Notes: generated by a model not told the origin, from the sequence alone. DNA of 64,000 nucleotides from Odontesthes bonariensis (GCF_027942865.1 NC_134509.1:26222697-26286696); one strand, 5' to 3'; numbered from the stretch's first letter, positions 27,090 to 40,579 are shown. Numbers and translations: made by a program.

Positions 27090-27786
27090 GTAAGGTGTTC
27101 CTTATCGTTTATAAACTTCTTATTTTGTTTAAAGTTAAATTTGTTGTTCACGTGGGATGAAAAGAAATAAGATTTCAAAACAGGATATTTCAAAGCAACG
27201 TTAACTCTACGGATGAATTTAGGATTCATTTGACAATATATATTTTTTTGTACGGTTCTCTTACTTATATCGTTATTTTTAAATATGCTCATTTGATCTC
27301 TATAAACTCGTGTTTTGCGGAATATAGATGCATTAATAACCTGGGTTTGTTCTGAAAAGGACAACTATTAATCTAAATCTAAATCATCAAACTGTTAAAC
27401 TCGCTATTGTGCTTTTATTGTGTAGAATTAACATTTTTTGAACTAATGTTTAATGCTTTTTAATGTATAACGTGTATTGACAACAATATCCTCCTGAGAC
27501 CCTTCATTCTTATATGAGGACATATTTGTTCTCTTAAACATCTTCCTCTTTAAATATAATGTAAGAGTTATACCTATCAGGCCCTGCACATCCCCAAAAG
27601 CCTGGGGAAATTATGAATACATATACAAATAAAGGTCAGGCCATAGTAAGATAAGGTGTTGGTTTAATATTTAGCAACATTATAAATCAACTGTCACCTT
27701 AACACATGTATTTGTGTTTTTCTGCCCTTAGGTGGAGCCATTACAGTGTATTTCACCCACATCCACCAACCTTTAGTGTGTTCCTC

Positions 27787-28965
27787 ATGACAGCTCAGAC
27801 AGGAGGAGCCATCATCCAGGACCTGGCAGTGCCCTCTCTGCTGAGTGCAGAGTCCAGGCCTCTTGAAATGTCTGGGTCCTTCGCCGATGAAGCTGTTTCC
27901 ATAATACACTCTACAAACCACCTGGCAAAGACTTTTCTTAGTCAAACCTTTGCTCTCAAATGCAAAGAGAGCCTCGCCACTGATGAAGCTATGGCTGGCA
28001 GCAGCTGTGATGAAGACAACAGCAACAATGCACGCCGCAAACGGGAGCTCATCCCCAGTGAGAGAAAAGATGACGGCTACTGGGATAAGAGGAGAAAAAA
28101 CAACGAGGCGGCCAGGCGGTCCAGAGAGAAGCGGCGAGCAAATGACATGGTGCTGGAGACCCGGGTCCTGGGTCTGTTGGATGAGAACGCCCGTCTGAGG
28201 GCCGAGTTGTTGGCCCTCAAGTTTCGCTTTGGCTTGGTCAAGGACCCATCTGATGTGACCATCTTACCACGGTCTTCACCCGCCTGTGCCCACCCAAGAT
28301 CCAATCTGACACAGTACTACCAGGGTCCCACAGAAGGCCTCTCTCACCTCAACACACAGTCCAGCGCCAGCGCCCACCAGATCCAGCCTCATCTTCTGGA
28401 TCAGGGTGCTGTCTGTGGACTGAGGACAGCCCAGCCGCTCTTAGGTGCATCCAACAGTCCTGTGTATTTTGATGAAACACCAGATGAGAATGGCAGGCCT
28501 TCTCCAACAGAGGAGCAGCAGGACTGTGGCTCACATGTCGCTTGTGTAGAAAGTCACAGACAAGACTCTCTCGAGAGTTTAAAGAGCCTCCCACACAAGC
28601 TCCGCTTCAAAACCCCCGGAGGGAGCAGCGATGGGCGGGAGATGTCTTCATCCTCTGATACCAGACACTGTGGCCCTCCTGTCGCCATGGTGGGACCAAA
28701 CATCCAGGTGAAAAACAACCAGAAGGTGGGATGGGATGGTCAGCTACAGGATCTGGCTCCTTATCCCAGAGAGGAGTCTTTTGATGGACATGAGAAGCAG
28801 TATCACGGTCCATCTTGGGGTTGTTACAACTCCTCATTTCTGCAGAACTCAAACAAGTGTTCCACTGAAGACACAAATCTGAGGTCGCAGATCAGCTGTT
28901 TGTCCCAGGAAGTGGCTCAACTCAAAAAGCTCTTTTCTCATCAGCTGCACGCCAAGATCTCTTAA
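27787..28965 (+). CDS. NFIL3/E4BP4-like bZIP repressor, paralog 1 (392 aa)
   Basis: Nuclear bZIP protein expected to bind D-box sites (TTAYRTAA) and repress, opposing the PAR-bZIP factors. The coding region is a single exon, as in vertebrate NFIL3. I chose ATG 27787 as the first in-frame ATG after the acceptor at 27731. The bZIP spans about residues 98-150: [20 protein letters not shown], then leucines spaced by heptads. The flanking [17 protein letters not shown] matches the NFIL3 hallmark. A short C-terminal motif LPHKLRFK is shared with paralog 2. The remaining C-terminus is divergent and shorter than human NFIL3 (462 aa). It lies 12 kb upstream of paralog 2 in the same orientation, so tandem duplication is likely. 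It belongs with the teleost nfil3-2 to -6 series; I cannot say which. Confidence 0.9.
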   Translation: MTAQTGGAIIQDLAVPSLLSAESRPLEMSGSFADEAVSIIHSTNHLAKTFLSQTFALKCKESLATDEAMAGSSCDEDNSNNARRKRELIPSERKDDGYWDKRRKNNEAARRSREKRRANDMVLETRVLGLLDENARLRAELLALKFRFGLVKDPSDVTILPRSSPACAHPRSNLTQYYQGPTEGLSHLNTQSSASAHQIQPHLLDQGAVCGLRTAQPLLGASNSPVYFDETPDENGRPSPTEEQQDCGSHVACVESHRQDSLESLKSLPHKLRFKTPGGSSDGREMSSSSDTRHCGPPVAMVGPNIQVKNNQKVGWDGQLQDLAPYPREESFDGHEKQYHGPSWGCYNSSFLQNSNKCSTEDTNLRSQISCLSQEVAQLKKLFSHQLHAKIS

Positions 28966-29440
28966 AAGCTCAGATCCAGACAAACGCTTACAGACATCAC
29001 GTCTCTCAGAGGCACTCCTACTGTGAACCGCTCTCCTCTTCTTGGTGCAGGGTGGCACCAGTGTAACCAGCAGCTATCTCTGAAAGGACAAAACTTATCG
29101 ACAGCACATTTCCGTTTGCTTCCATTGCAGCAGCAACCGAACACAACAACACATTTAATGACTCTAAACTATACAGTGGTTGTTGGATCATTTCGGATTG
29201 AACGTTTGATAGAAAACGAAGCATGCATCATCTGTAACTCCTCGTGTCACCTTGTTCAACACAGATGTGAACAATAACACACCTTTTCTCACATATCTCT
29301 TTTGTCACACAGCTTATAGTCATTTTACATAATAGATTAATTTGTTTTAAAGCTGTTGTAACTGTGAGTTGTATCTGAGTTGTCCAAAAGAAGACTGAGT
29401 AGTACTGAGTTGTATTTTAAAATAAATGATATATTACATA
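28966..29440 (+). other. 3' untranslated region of nfil3-like paralog 1
   Basis: It ends after the AATAAA near 29421-29426. No coding frame with support lies in it. Confidence 0.5.
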
Positions 29441-30758
29441 AAAGACTAAACGATTCTTCTCTGAAATGAGATATGGATCATTTTGACATGATTTAAACCC
29501 AACAACATAAACAAAAGAATGTGGAAGCCATCTTCATTTAGTTTCACTGTAATAGCAGGTGTTTATATACCCTAATTAAAAAAACCGATTACTGTTTCTT
29601 GTTCACTTAGGGTTTTTGGGGTTTTTTTGTTCTTTATTAGATTATTCTTACTTGTGTGTGTTGTGGTTCTGTTTTTTTTGTGTGTTTTTTTTTTACAAAA
29701 TTTGATTAGAAATGAAAGGAACCATGCAAAAGTTTAGAAGAAAATTTGAGCTCTCATATCATTTTTACCACAGTTCAGACCAAAATGATCTCCTTATGCC
29801 TGTGTGGTTCTCTGAGTCACTTTTTTTAAAGGCCAAGTGAAGCTAAATTTCTAAGCTTTATAATTACTCTTAACCTTCAAACACTGAGTAGTCAGCTAAC
29901 ATCCAGCACCCATGGATTACTGTAAAGAGATGACTAACACTAGGAATTAAAATAATAGAAGATTATAATAAGAAAGCAAAGCATATTTGGGCCACTGTTT
30001 TCTGAGTCATTAAGACATGGATGTTAAATAGAACAGTGAAGGTCAAGTTGAGGTTTAAAAGACAGAGCTAACCACCACACGCAGTGTGCTTAACTGTAAC
30101 TAGAAGTATTTTGCCAGAATAATGTGTCTTACTCTCATAAACAAGAACTGAAAGACTCTTAGCTTACAACATAAGATGTTGTGATACTTACCCAAGATGG
30201 AATTTCTATCTATGGACCACAAAAGAGTTTCCTTCTTTGTTATTTTGAACCTGTTACATATGATGGAAAAAAAATGGTCATCTTGCTTGAAATATAACAA
30301 AATGTCACCTTCAACTCATCTCCTTCAAGAAATCAGCCCTGTCTTTGTCCCTCTGAAAAATGAATCAGGTGTGCCTAGGCTCTTGCATGCCACTGCACAT
30401 TGATAAGATAGTAGAGACATTAATGTTTTTGTTCTGAAGGTCACACATGCTTTGAGACATACTGCATTAAAGACAGAACATGCCAGAGAGAGTCAAGCAT
30501 ACCTCTGCTGCATTTTTAATGATATCATTGGCTCAGTGTGGCTGACTGGCACCACAGTGGTGGAGATATTTCTTTTCCTGACCAACTAATTCACGTTTAA
30601 TTTCATTCATGGTTTTCCTCCCTCAAATGAATGCATTACAACCACCACACATTGATGGCAGTCTGCTTGTACGGTGCTCTGAGTTAAGGTGACTGAATCG
30701 AAGGGGACAGATTGGTGCGGGACAGTGCCGGGGAGAGGGGCGAATGCAGGGGAAGGAG

Positions 30759-30825
30759 TGATAATCTGCATGAGTCATCTATCACGTCAGCAGTAAAAAA
30801 GCTATTTTTAGCCTTTTAGCAGCTG
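30759..30825. promoter_or_regulatory. Candidate enhancer: GATA, AP-1, CRE-like, MEF2 and E-box motifs
   Basis: Within 67 bp: TGATAA (30759), TGAGTCA (30771-30777), CACGTCAGCA (from 30783), CTATTTTTAG, a perfect MEF2 consensus (30802-30811), and CAGCTG (30820-30825). Density is the only evidence; conservation was not testable. Confidence 0.35.
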
Positions 30826-31104
30826 CAGTGAAAACTGATTGTCCCATGTGGAAATAGAGGATGCAGGTTCAGAATACATTAACTTCAAATCTGCCCATTT
30901 ACATCAGGGATGTGGCTTTGACATCAGTAGGATGACAGTGGAACCAGAAAGCAGCAGTTCATGCTTAGAATAAGTAGGTTTTTCACTAAAAATATGACTA
31001 AATGTCATTACAATATGTTAACACATACTAAAGTATTTCCATACTCAGTATTCCCTTTTTTTTGTCAACACAAGGGGGCGCCAGGTGTCTTTATGTGCAT
31101 GTAC

Positions 31105-31127
31105 TCATTCATTCATTCATTCATTCA
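31105..31127 (+). repeat. (CATT)n microsatellite
   Basis: About six units of CATT in a row. Confidence 0.9.
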
Positions 31128-32081
31128 CCGTGGTTTTAGAATAGAGGTTGGCTCTTCTTTTGTGCATACTACTGAACCACATGCTGCACATGCAACACAA
31201 ACACAGATGTAATGTGGAAGAGGAGGTTTCAACTGATCAATTGCATCTCCAAAAGCACAGTGCAAGCTCTTTTGAGTTTGGAAATTACTTCATGTCAACA
31301 TATCAACATGCTTGTTAGTGCTAAATAATGAGGTTGAAGGTATATCAGCAGACCTGTGCAGCTGCAGAGATACGTTTTATCGACCTCGTCTCCCTCCCCC
31401 AACCAAAACAACAACAAAAACATCAGACCCTCCATCCCAGTCCGACAATCTCCCACCAACACCATGAGCCATATAAGAGAGGTAGTGAAAGACTTCTGGT
31501 TGCTAGGCAGGCACCGCCACACCACTGTTGCCAAGGGAATGCCTGCATACAGGGGCAGCTGGAGAAATGGCGGAGTGTGTTGGGGGTTGGTGGTTCTTAC
31601 AGAGAGCTGATGGGGGAGGAGCTGGACAAGTTCAAGGCCGCTGTTTCCCCAACATGGTAATGATGGCGATGATGTGTGTCTGTGGTAAAGTGGTGCACGT
31701 GTGTGGTATCCGACAAAGCAGGGGGAAGGGATATGGGAAGGGATATCTGAAGCAGGGCTGATGTAACTGCTTTTGGAACATGGAACATTTTTGTGTTGAG
31801 AGCGACCAGCTTTGTTGGATGATAGAAAATCTCCTTATTATATTTGATATCATATAGATAAAATCATCTAAAAACAACTGCATGCTAATTGGTAATATCT
31901 AGTAGTTAAATCCTGGTTGAATTAAGCTTATTTTAGTGTCTGTCTCAAGCTCAAATTATCACTGATTACATCAGAATCTTGGTTAAAAGAATATCATTTA
32001 AAATAAAACAATAACAGATTATAATCACAAGCCATGTATGTGTGAGAAACTTAGAAAAGAGAAACAGCATTAAAGCAAATA

Positions 32082-32160
32082 CATGAGGAGAAATGGTGAG
32101 GATCTGGCAACGACTGAGGGAATCAGAGAGTTTAAAAGCACAGGGGAGTGATTGGTGAAT
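32082..32160 (+). repeat. 79-bp repeat copy 1, 97% identical to 32986-33064
   Basis: It begins catgaggagaaatggtgagg and ends gtgattggtgaat. Two substitutions separate it from the second copy 904 bp downstream. Here it is a solitary fragment; the second copy lies inside a longer repeat. Confidence 0.9.
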
Positions 32161-32799
32161 ACATTTTAATCATGCCTCAAAATGTGTGCAGCAGCAGAAT
32201 AAGGAGGTAAATGGTAAATGGTGAAACATTAGTCTGAAACGAACTGTTTACATAAGCAGCATGTCTCTGCACTTACAGGTCTTCCCAAGATATACATCCT
32301 GTTTCTGCACTTTAATATGTTTTGATGTTCCTCAAAACAGGAAGGACGAAGCACAGTCCAACCTCATACTAAAGCAAAAAAAGAGGAAATGGCTTTTTTT
32401 TTTAAAAAAAACAAAAACATTTGTAGCATTTGTTAAAAATAAAGATTGTGTGTTTAGTGACAAGAAGAAAATCATTTATAGACTGAGATTCAAACTCTCC
32501 CTGTAGTTTGGCAGCAGTTGCAGCAAAACAGAGGCTTCATGAAGGTAAATAACACAGAGCAGAGTGGGTCCTTGTGCACTTCATGAAAGAATAAAACAGG
32601 ATTTCTGCACTTCAGAGTCATGTTCCAGAAACACCAGCCTTCAGCAGTTTTAGTTTAAGTCCTAGATTGTAAAGGCACATAGTGTGTTCACCTTCTAAAT
32701 TCTTCATTTTTGAAAAAGCTTGTCGATCAATGTCGTGGACTAAAAATGCCTCTGAAACGCAGTGAAAAACAAGGTAGCACAAAAGAAAATACTCCAATT

Positions 32800-33330
32800 A
32801 TCACGGATGGTGGATGAGTCAGAGACAAAGAGCAGACTTAGAGCAGGTGGCTGAGGGAAAGCAAAAGTCGTTTATTTTTAAAACAGTAACAAAAGGCACA
32901 GACTATGCCAGAACACCAAAAACCATACAGAGAAACAAGGACTACAAAAAAAAAGTCAAACAGTAGCGCGAGTGGCTGAGTAAACCATGAGGAGAAATGG
33001 TGAGGATCTGGCAACGCCTGAGGGAATCAGAGAGTTTAAAAACACAGGGGAGTGATTGGTGAATGAGAACAGCTGAGGAGATCGAACATCGGTGGAATGA
33101 GTGGAGCTAACAACCTGAACGGGCTAGCTGAGGAAAACTACTGAAAGAGAGTGAGAAACTAAACTGAATAACGACAAAAAGACAAATCCAGACTTGAATA
33201 GAATAGAATGGAATAAAAACAAGAAAAGAACAAAACCCAGAGTCCACAAAAATAGAAAACTGCTAGAAAAACTCAAAATATGGGAAAAAACAGAGCACAA
33301 AGCCACAGATTGTGACACCGGTAACATATG
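32800..33330. repeat. Unclassified interspersed repeat, contains 79-bp copy 2
   Basis: The A-rich composition, the early gtttattttta, and the central aggggagtgattggtgaatgag resemble a common non-coding teleost interspersed repeat. Copy 2 of the 79-bp unit is at 32986-33064. No ORF or terminal repeat was identified, and boundaries are approximate. Confidence 0.5.
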
Positions 33331-33564
33331 TGCCAGAAAACTACACTTAGTTGTTGTTATTTTGATCAATTAATCACAAGCTTTGAGCCCCATGTGCCCT
33401 TATTGAGAGAGATGTTGACCCTTTAACCTTATTGTGTTATAAAGAAAAGTAAAGTTGGCCAACTGGTATTATTAAATTACATGTTAATTAATCACAAAAT
33501 GGGAATTAAGCCCCCTTTCTCTCTATTGTTTGAATTGAATTCACACCGAAAGACCCAAATAAGG

Positions 33565-33594
33565 GCAAAAACAAAAACAAAAACAAAAACAAGC
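33565..33594 (+). repeat. (CAAAAA)n microsatellite
   Basis: About four to five hexamer units inside AT-rich DNA. Confidence 0.85.
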
Positions 33595-33762
33595 ACAACA
33601 CAACAGAATTATGAAAGCTTTCTGCATTTGACTCGAAATCGTTTGTTCAAACGTATTATGCTTATATTAACTTGTTTTTTAGTCAAAGAAGAAGTGCACA
33701 GAAATGATCCACTCACTTCTAATTAATTCTCATTTTCTTATTTTGCCCCTAAGGAGCCAGTG

Positions 33763-34420
33763 TTGTGTCTACGCATAACAGACAACTTGCATCTTTACGC
33801 ATTTTGTTGCCAGGAGCCTGTCGCAAAGACACAGAATTAGATCCCATCTCTTTATTTGCATCTACTAAAAATGCCAAAGATAACACAGTTTGAAATGTGT
33901 AAAATAGTATTCTCGCACCTTCCTAGAGTACTGTTAGCAGAAAACCTGGCTTATCTCAGCATGGTGTGCAGTGTGTCCTTAAAAAAATGAAGGAAAGTGG
34001 GCAAGTGGAGGACAAGGATGCATCCTGCCTTTCAGCTGATCCATCTGCTGTTGGCCCAAGCCTCACCAGAAATGGTCTCCATGGAAGGGTGGCTGTCAAG
34101 AAGCCATTTTTAATGCCAAATACCACAAGAAGTGGACTGAAAATCAGTGGCAGCAGGTCTGATGGAGGGATGAATCCTCCCCAGAGCCTGGACCTCAACA
34201 TTATTGAAGCAGTGTGGGAACATGTTGACAGAGAACGGAACAAAAGGCAGCCGACATCCAAAGAAGAGCTTTGGGATGTCCTTCAAGAAGCCTGGAGAAC
34301 TATTCCTGAAGACTCCTTAAAGAAATGACAGAAAGCTCATCTAAGACGGTTCAGGATGTGTTGGAGAATAAAGGAGCTCAGACCAAATATCGACTCTTAA
34401 GCTTATTACAGTTGTACAAA
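33763..34420 (+). pseudogene. Tc1-like transposase remnant, copy B (same internal deletion as copy A)
   Basis: It starts with gttgtgtctac like copy A. Coding remnants are GLHGRVAVKKPF, then after the deletion DLNIIEAVWEHVDRERNKR and KEELWDVLQEAWRTIPEDSL. The junction cagcaggtctgatggaggga (34151-34170) is identical to copy A. A 120-codon frame stays open (33966-34328) but lacks the catalytic centre and is out of the transposase frame upstream of the junction, so it is not an enzyme. Confidence 0.85.
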
Positions 34421-34899
34421 CTCACTTTTTTCCATTATATACTGTTTTTCATTTTATATTTAGATATATCACTGCACCTATTTCTTGTTTTCCCGTTAAT
34501 CCATAAAGAAACATTCAATAAAAACGAAATAATACATTATTAATCCAAGTTATATAAAGTTATATAAATGGGGTTATATCATTTCTAGACATGAAGCATG
34601 GCTCTAGACCTTTGCTCAGTGCTGCTTTTCTCCCTTTCACACGCACAGAAAACAAATTAATTCAGGCTAAATGTTTCCAAAATGGTACCAAGGGGTACAT
34701 CAAATGTCCTTCAGAGGCCACATGAGAATTAATTCAGTTTTCACTTCATTAGAGAGCAAACAGCCTGAAATACTGATGAATGAAAGTATAAAGGACCATG
34801 CTCTCATAACTGATTCGTCCTTTTGTTATAAAATTAACCACTCCCGTAAGAGAGATAGTGGGAGACGTAGGTGAAGATGAGGGATGAAGATGAGAACAA

Positions 34900-35301
34900 A
34901 AAGACAGGAGCTCATAACACTTCATGAGGGAGTACGAGACTCTCGCGCGGAGAGACAGGGGACAAAAAAAAACGTGACGAGGCAGCCTAAGAGCTGTTAT
35001 GCAACCGCTGACCTACTAACACATATCTCTAGAAAGGAAGCCGGCGAAACTGGAGCAAAGTGTCCGGTAGCGCGCAACACGCAGGCAGCTCGAGCCAAAA
35101 GACAGAAACAGCATCCACCCGACCCAGTGACTCATCCGACACGGACCCGAGCGCCGACCAGGGAGCAGCAGAAAGTTTTTTCAGCCTTTTTTGGGAGGTT
35201 TCCTCTAAGAGGACAAGCAGAAGAAGAAGGAGAGACGAGAGCGAGACAGCTTTTGTGTCGGGAAAGCCTGAACATTTTTTCCTCCTCCAGGACAACGAAA
35301 G
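34900..35301 (+). promoter_or_regulatory. Probable promoter and 5'UTR exon of nfil3 paralog 2
   Basis: A CpG-richer stretch (gtagcgcgcaacacgc, gacacggacccgagcgccg) ends in the donor gaaag|gtatgt at 35302. It carries an AP-1 site TGACTCA near 35130 and GTTATGCAAC near 34997, a C/EBP or PAR-bZIP type site. The only downstream coding exon with a fitting acceptor is 40548. The reading frame at 35029-35347 is likely spurious. Confidence 0.5.
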
Positions 35302-38300
35302 GTATGTTTTGACTGCAGCCGGCTGCTTTGTGTTTTCACCTCTCTAAATGCTCTTACACGCGCGTGTGTTTTTTCTCTATAGGTTTAAATAGATTTAAAC
35401 ATGTTTTAGCGAAGAGGACGTGATGCTCGTGGCGGGTTATTGTTCACATGGCGACTCTCTGCCCTGCCGGATAAACCCGCGTCAGTGCGTGACTTTGAGC
35501 CGCTTGCGGATCTTTTTTTTTTTTGTCACGTAACACACGGCACCCGCGTGGCAAATTTGCCACTTTGTTGCAGGGTTCTCGCGCTTATTTAATTTTATTT
35601 ACTGTTTTCCGACTGAAGGACGCGGTTTAGCAGGTAAACACATATGTAGTCAATGTCAAGGGTAGGTAATATCCCTCATGGTGGTGTTTTCCAGGGAACA
35701 GAGACAGCTGCTGTGTTGTCTGCTCTATGCAGACACGGTACTATATCAGGTCCTGCACGTGGCATGCCGCTGTTCTTACCTACATGTTTAATGTAGGTCA
35801 CTAGATTACTGTTGTTCCAGAGATATACATTTATTTGTCTGTTATTCTCAAGCAAACACAGGTCTGAATCAACGCCTCTTTTAGGATACAGATTAGTCTA
35901 AAGGCTATAATTGAAGGAACATAATAATAAATAATAATAAAAAAACACGTTGGTGTTTTTCTTTTTAATATATATATATTAATATTTGACAAATAGAAAT
36001 GTTGAATTATCTTCCAGGGTTAAGCAACAATCTCCCCTGTGGTTGGGTTCATACTATAAAATAATAAATTGTCACCTTTCAAAGAGGAAACTGAACAAAA
36101 TGTCTGGTGCGTATTTAGAGTGAGTAACTGGGCAGTTTCCCCTTCTTTGGTAAGGTGTGTTAAGTAAAGCACAGAGCTTTGCTTTGAGGGAGTTGGAGGG
36201 TATGACATAACGAGCAGCACACAGCAGGGAAAAGCAATAAACAGCAGCTGCCTCCTGGGACAGAGAAGCCTGTAATTGATTCCCGTTCACACCCTGCTCA
36301 TTATTTGTATTTATATTAACTTCAAATTCTTATTTGCAAAGCAGATTTGTGGTAAACCTTTGCAGGGAACTTAGTCTTTGAAAGGCTTTCATCAGTGATG
36401 TAACACAGCTGCTCAATGTCTGCTGCTATTTTTAACCTGCTCCGTCGCTTTTCTGCACCAGAAAACTTGTAGCAGGGAACATCAAATGTGGCACCTTTTT
36501 TTTTTCTTCTTCTGTCTGATACAAAGCTTGTCTCGTAAGATCCAGGTGAGATCTCGGTATGACTTTGTTGTAAAGTTAGAACAACAAGTGAGCATCCAGG
36601 CTGTGATGCAATGCATGGACAATGGAAACCCTTGTCTGGCGAGGACAGGCACAGTCTTGGTGTGTCTGACGGCTGCCAGCCGGTCTGGTTTTAGAGTCTG
36701 CATAGCTCTGTCCCAGCCAACTCATTGAATATAGGTCAGACCTGAAACTGGGTGAGGAGAAGTATGTTGGTTTGCAGGGCAAGTGGTGAACTACTTTGAC
36801 TTCTCTGGCTGTGGCTCTACAAGATTCATCGTTTTGCTCAGTTTTCCTGTTTAAGTGTCTGTTAGTCAAGTTTTTTTTTAACAGTTTTGACTTTCACCTA
36901 TATTCTTTGTCAGCTCATTTGGACTTGTAGTATACTGCAGGAAATCAGATTTATTAGTAAAAGATACTGTGAATTTGGCCAAGGAAAGACCCAGATGCTT
37001 CCTTTTAAAATCTGTACTCTTTACCTCAGAGGCACAAGTGTGTAGTCGCGTATTTCTCTGGGTCGGTGTTCTAAGGCATGCTGTGTTGTAAGTCTCAGTG
37101 AGTGACCTGGAATGTCTGGATTCTTGTCTCCTAGTTTTGTTTGACACAAAGCCATGAGGTAAAATGGAGGCTCCTAGCTGGGGCCCCCTCCACGTGTGTG
37201 GTGTTGGATCATTTAAAAGATGGAGGAGGGGAAGAGGATGATGTGTGTTTTACTCACACTTGCCTCAGAGAGGGTTAGAGGTGAAGCATTCCTCTCTGAG
37301 CGGCAACTGTCTATGAACTGCTTCAGGGGTGTGTGTGTGTGTGTGTGTGTGTGGGGGGGGCATTGAGAAACAAACAGCTTACAGTTGCTGCAATGAATCA
37401 TTTTTAATGGGAACTTATTGCACAAAGTGCCAGTTACACAATGCACCATGTCTCCTCTTTTTTTTTTCTTTATCATCTAGCGTCGGTCTCAGCTTTTGTT
37501 CAGAGCACAGCGTTCAAAGAGAGGACAGTGAAAATGGAGATTGCGGAACCTGTAGCTTCTGCAGCTATGTAATGGGCATGTGCTCCGCAACAAGAGAAAT
37601 TCAGAGCACGTACACTACGAGCAACAACAGCAGCCCCTCCCCGCGCAGTCCAGAGAGAGCCTGTTAGTGAATTTGGCTGCAGAGATGGGTGTGTGCCATG
37701 ACGTCAATGCCACTGCCTTATCTCACACTATAATTTTCCATCTGCCACCGATTCATATTGTAATGCGCTGAAAAAGGTGTCATGGGTTCTGCTGAGTGAA
37801 CAGGAGATGGTGTAGCATGAAAATCGCTGGGGCTTTCATAACCTGATGTTTAGGCAGATGATGTATTCGAGTGCGTCTCTTAAGATTCTGTAAGATTCCT
37901 CTCATGTCCACAATTGAATCCCCCCCGTCACCCAATCCCTCTCCGCTTCCTCCCACCCTCACCTCTCCCTGTTCCTCTATTTTTAGACTGCACTCTTAAT
38001 ACTCTCCTGTCCCCCCTCCCTTGCAGTCCCACTGACCTATTTTTTGGTGCACCGTCAAAGACAGGAGGAGTGTTTACTGTTTCGCGTTGTTTCTAGGTCA
38101 GTGGGACAGCACAGACGTGTGCGTGCTTCCTTCCCGCCCGCCTTTGTTTCGCATTCCTCGTTCCCGTATGTCTTTATGACAATTATCCAGCAGGGGGGAT
38201 ATGTGGGGCGGGTGGGAGATGTGAGCCCACATTTTTCCACATCTTTGTGTGGTTGTGTTGAGGCCCCTTTGTGTTCAGTGTAGCTTCATACAAGAAGGAC

Positions 38301-40547
38301 AAGAAATTTCAAGAACGGCGTGCCAAATTCTTAGTTTGCCTGAGTTATGACATAACAAGCAAGATTAGATTAACTTTGAAATTATTCAGAGCAGTTTTCA
38401 AGCTGTTTTGAGGTCACAATGTTTTTTCTTTAATGGGAGATTATGTAACAGGGTCACTGACTCTGAGGAAGCAGAGAAAGGTGTAATCTGTCTGGAGAGC
38501 GTAAAGGAGTTCAAACAGCTACATGGCACTGACTTAAAGTGGTGATATTGGAACAAAACACTGCAGCAGGGATAGATGCAAGTCAGTTTTGTGTAACCGT
38601 GGCACTTTAGTTTGAGTTCTGAGAGGGTTTTTACACCTTTGCCATCACTATTTCAATAAGATTCTTTGTTCTTATTATTTTCAAGGCTCCATTAACAGAG
38701 ACTACAAAAACTTGGAGGTACTTGCTGTTTATTCAGCAATACCCTGGCATTTCTCTGCAGCTTTTCTTTCACAACTTACCCCTTTTCAAGGGTTTTAGTC
38801 TCTAAATGGAGCTCACGATTGTTTTGACAAGTAGCGCCCAACAGATGTGTTGTACGCTACGTGAAAACATTTGTCCTCAGCACCTCAGCCAGCACGGAGA
38901 CAAAGAATTCCCGAGAGCATTCTTTGAGATCCAATCATTGCTGCTTGAATAACTTTAAGTCCTTTACATGGTGCCTCTTATTTTTTACTTCAGACAACTC
39001 AGTGTCCTATAAGCAGTAAGTGTGCTTCACTGAATCCAAATTCCAGAGTTCCTTTAAAAAAATGAGAAACACTTCTGATTAAAGCATTTTCTAATGATGA
39101 AAGGTCCTTTGTGCTCCGTTTAATTCCAGTGCAGTGAATGAAAAGCAACACCCCATCATTGTTACCACAGGCGTAGTTACTTAGATTATTACATTGCTCT
39201 GTGTGTTCATAAAAATCTGTTTTTGTGTCTGTAAGGTGCTCAGTGCAATGTGTTGTTAATTATTGCATATGAACTGTGTGATGCTGTGCAGTGAGAGAAA
39301 TAAAGGAATGAGGGTTAAAAACAAGAGTTACTCTTGTTACATAACACTGGACTGCCAACAATGTCCGTCTGTGGTGCGTTTGGTATTGTTTTTAATTCTA
39401 TGATGCAAGACGTGTTGGGTTAGAAAGGCTTCCTGTGGGGCTACGATCGTGACACCACAGGAAGGAAGCTCAGCAGCTTGTGGTGTTTTGTAATTTCAGA
39501 CGGTGTGTTGCCTATTAGAGAAACTGTGAGAGAACCACCTCACCTCAAAAAGAAAAAAATAGAATTGCACATCACCTCTTTCTTCCTATAGTGTGCTGAA
39601 GCCACACCACTGTAACGTCCAGTTGTCCCTCCCTCAGTTCTTTGTTTGTCTCTGCAGAGCTTGCACTAGGTCACCCTGCTTTACTCCTCGTCATGTGACA
39701 CAGCTCTGTTTTGCACAAAGAGCTCTGCAGCAGCAGCACATGCTTAGCCACAGCTACAGCACCATCTTCTCTTGTGTGTCTTGCTGTTCAGACTCAGACA
39801 AATCTGACCTCTTTTTCTCAGAGATTTTCAGACAAAATGGAAAAACATTAAGCTTTTGGAGTTACGCCATATATTTTTGGTACAGTTGAAAAGGAAAAAA
39901 CACATTTTACCACCGTAGAAATCTAATTTGACCGTGCTTATCTGTAAATGAATACTACAATGACCTGCAGTGACTTTACAGCAAATCTAATTCTCTCTCT
40001 GTCTCTGTTCTCTTTCCTCTCTCACAGTAACCCAGTTAGCGGTCAACAAACAGCGCCACTGAAGCTGAATCCTCAAGGAGCCCTGAAGTAGACGCACTGA
40101 CCTACATCCTGTGTAAGACACTGCAGGAATCAGGGCAGTGGCCTGACAGGCATCCCAGCTCTGCTGAAGATTGACGAAGAGGCCAATAAACACAGTCACC
40201 TCCAGCATAACTCCACAGAGTGTTGAGCTATTTGCAGAGGCAGCTGAAAGACCCTTCAATATACAAAATTGTTTATTTTTTCTTTTAATTTTTCAAAACA
40301 CTACTTCAATGTCTGAGGTTTTTGTGGAGTTCCACCTCTTTTTAATCTTCCTGGCTAATATGGACACTTGAACGTTTTGATCTTGAAAGATAAGTAACGG
40401 AAATCAATGAGGCTATCCTTTCGAGGAGCACAAATACCTCATCTGGAAGTTTTTGCTGATCCTGCGACATAGGTCAAACATCTCACCAACAAAGCAGAAG
40501 GCTCACAGTTTTACATCTTTTCCCTACCCCCCTTTGCCCTTTGCTAG
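35302..40547 (+). other. Putative first intron of nfil3 paralog 2
   Basis: It is bounded by the 35302 donor and a strong polypyrimidine acceptor (cccctttgccctttgctag, 40547). An optional non-coding exon could begin at 40028 (ctctctcacag). It contains a GT microsatellite at 37329-37353 followed by a G run, and D-box octamers at 38441 and 39337. No internal gene was recognised. Confidence 0.45.
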
Positions 40548-40579
40548 GGTCATACTCTAGCCCCCAACTGGAGAAAAAA

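Larger units (their letters stand above)
29450..32070. other. Intergenic region between the two nfil3-like genes, no gene recognised
   Basis: AT-rich DNA with homopolymer runs near 29615-29700. A compact cluster of factor sites lies at 30759-30825 (listed separately). The ORFs around 31330-31660 are low-complexity and show no family match. Confidence 0.5.

Noticed and set aside
33966-34328. 120-codon ORF in Tc1 copy B as a domesticated gene
   Set aside because: The frame upstream of the deletion is not the transposase frame and the catalytic residues are gone. Copy A has the same open stretch, so openness reflects shared ancestry.
34884-35347. Overlapping ORFs in the GC-richer region before nfil3 paralog 2
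   Set aside because: They coincide with a likely 5'UTR exon ending at the 35302 donor, and the frames are basic and low in complexity.
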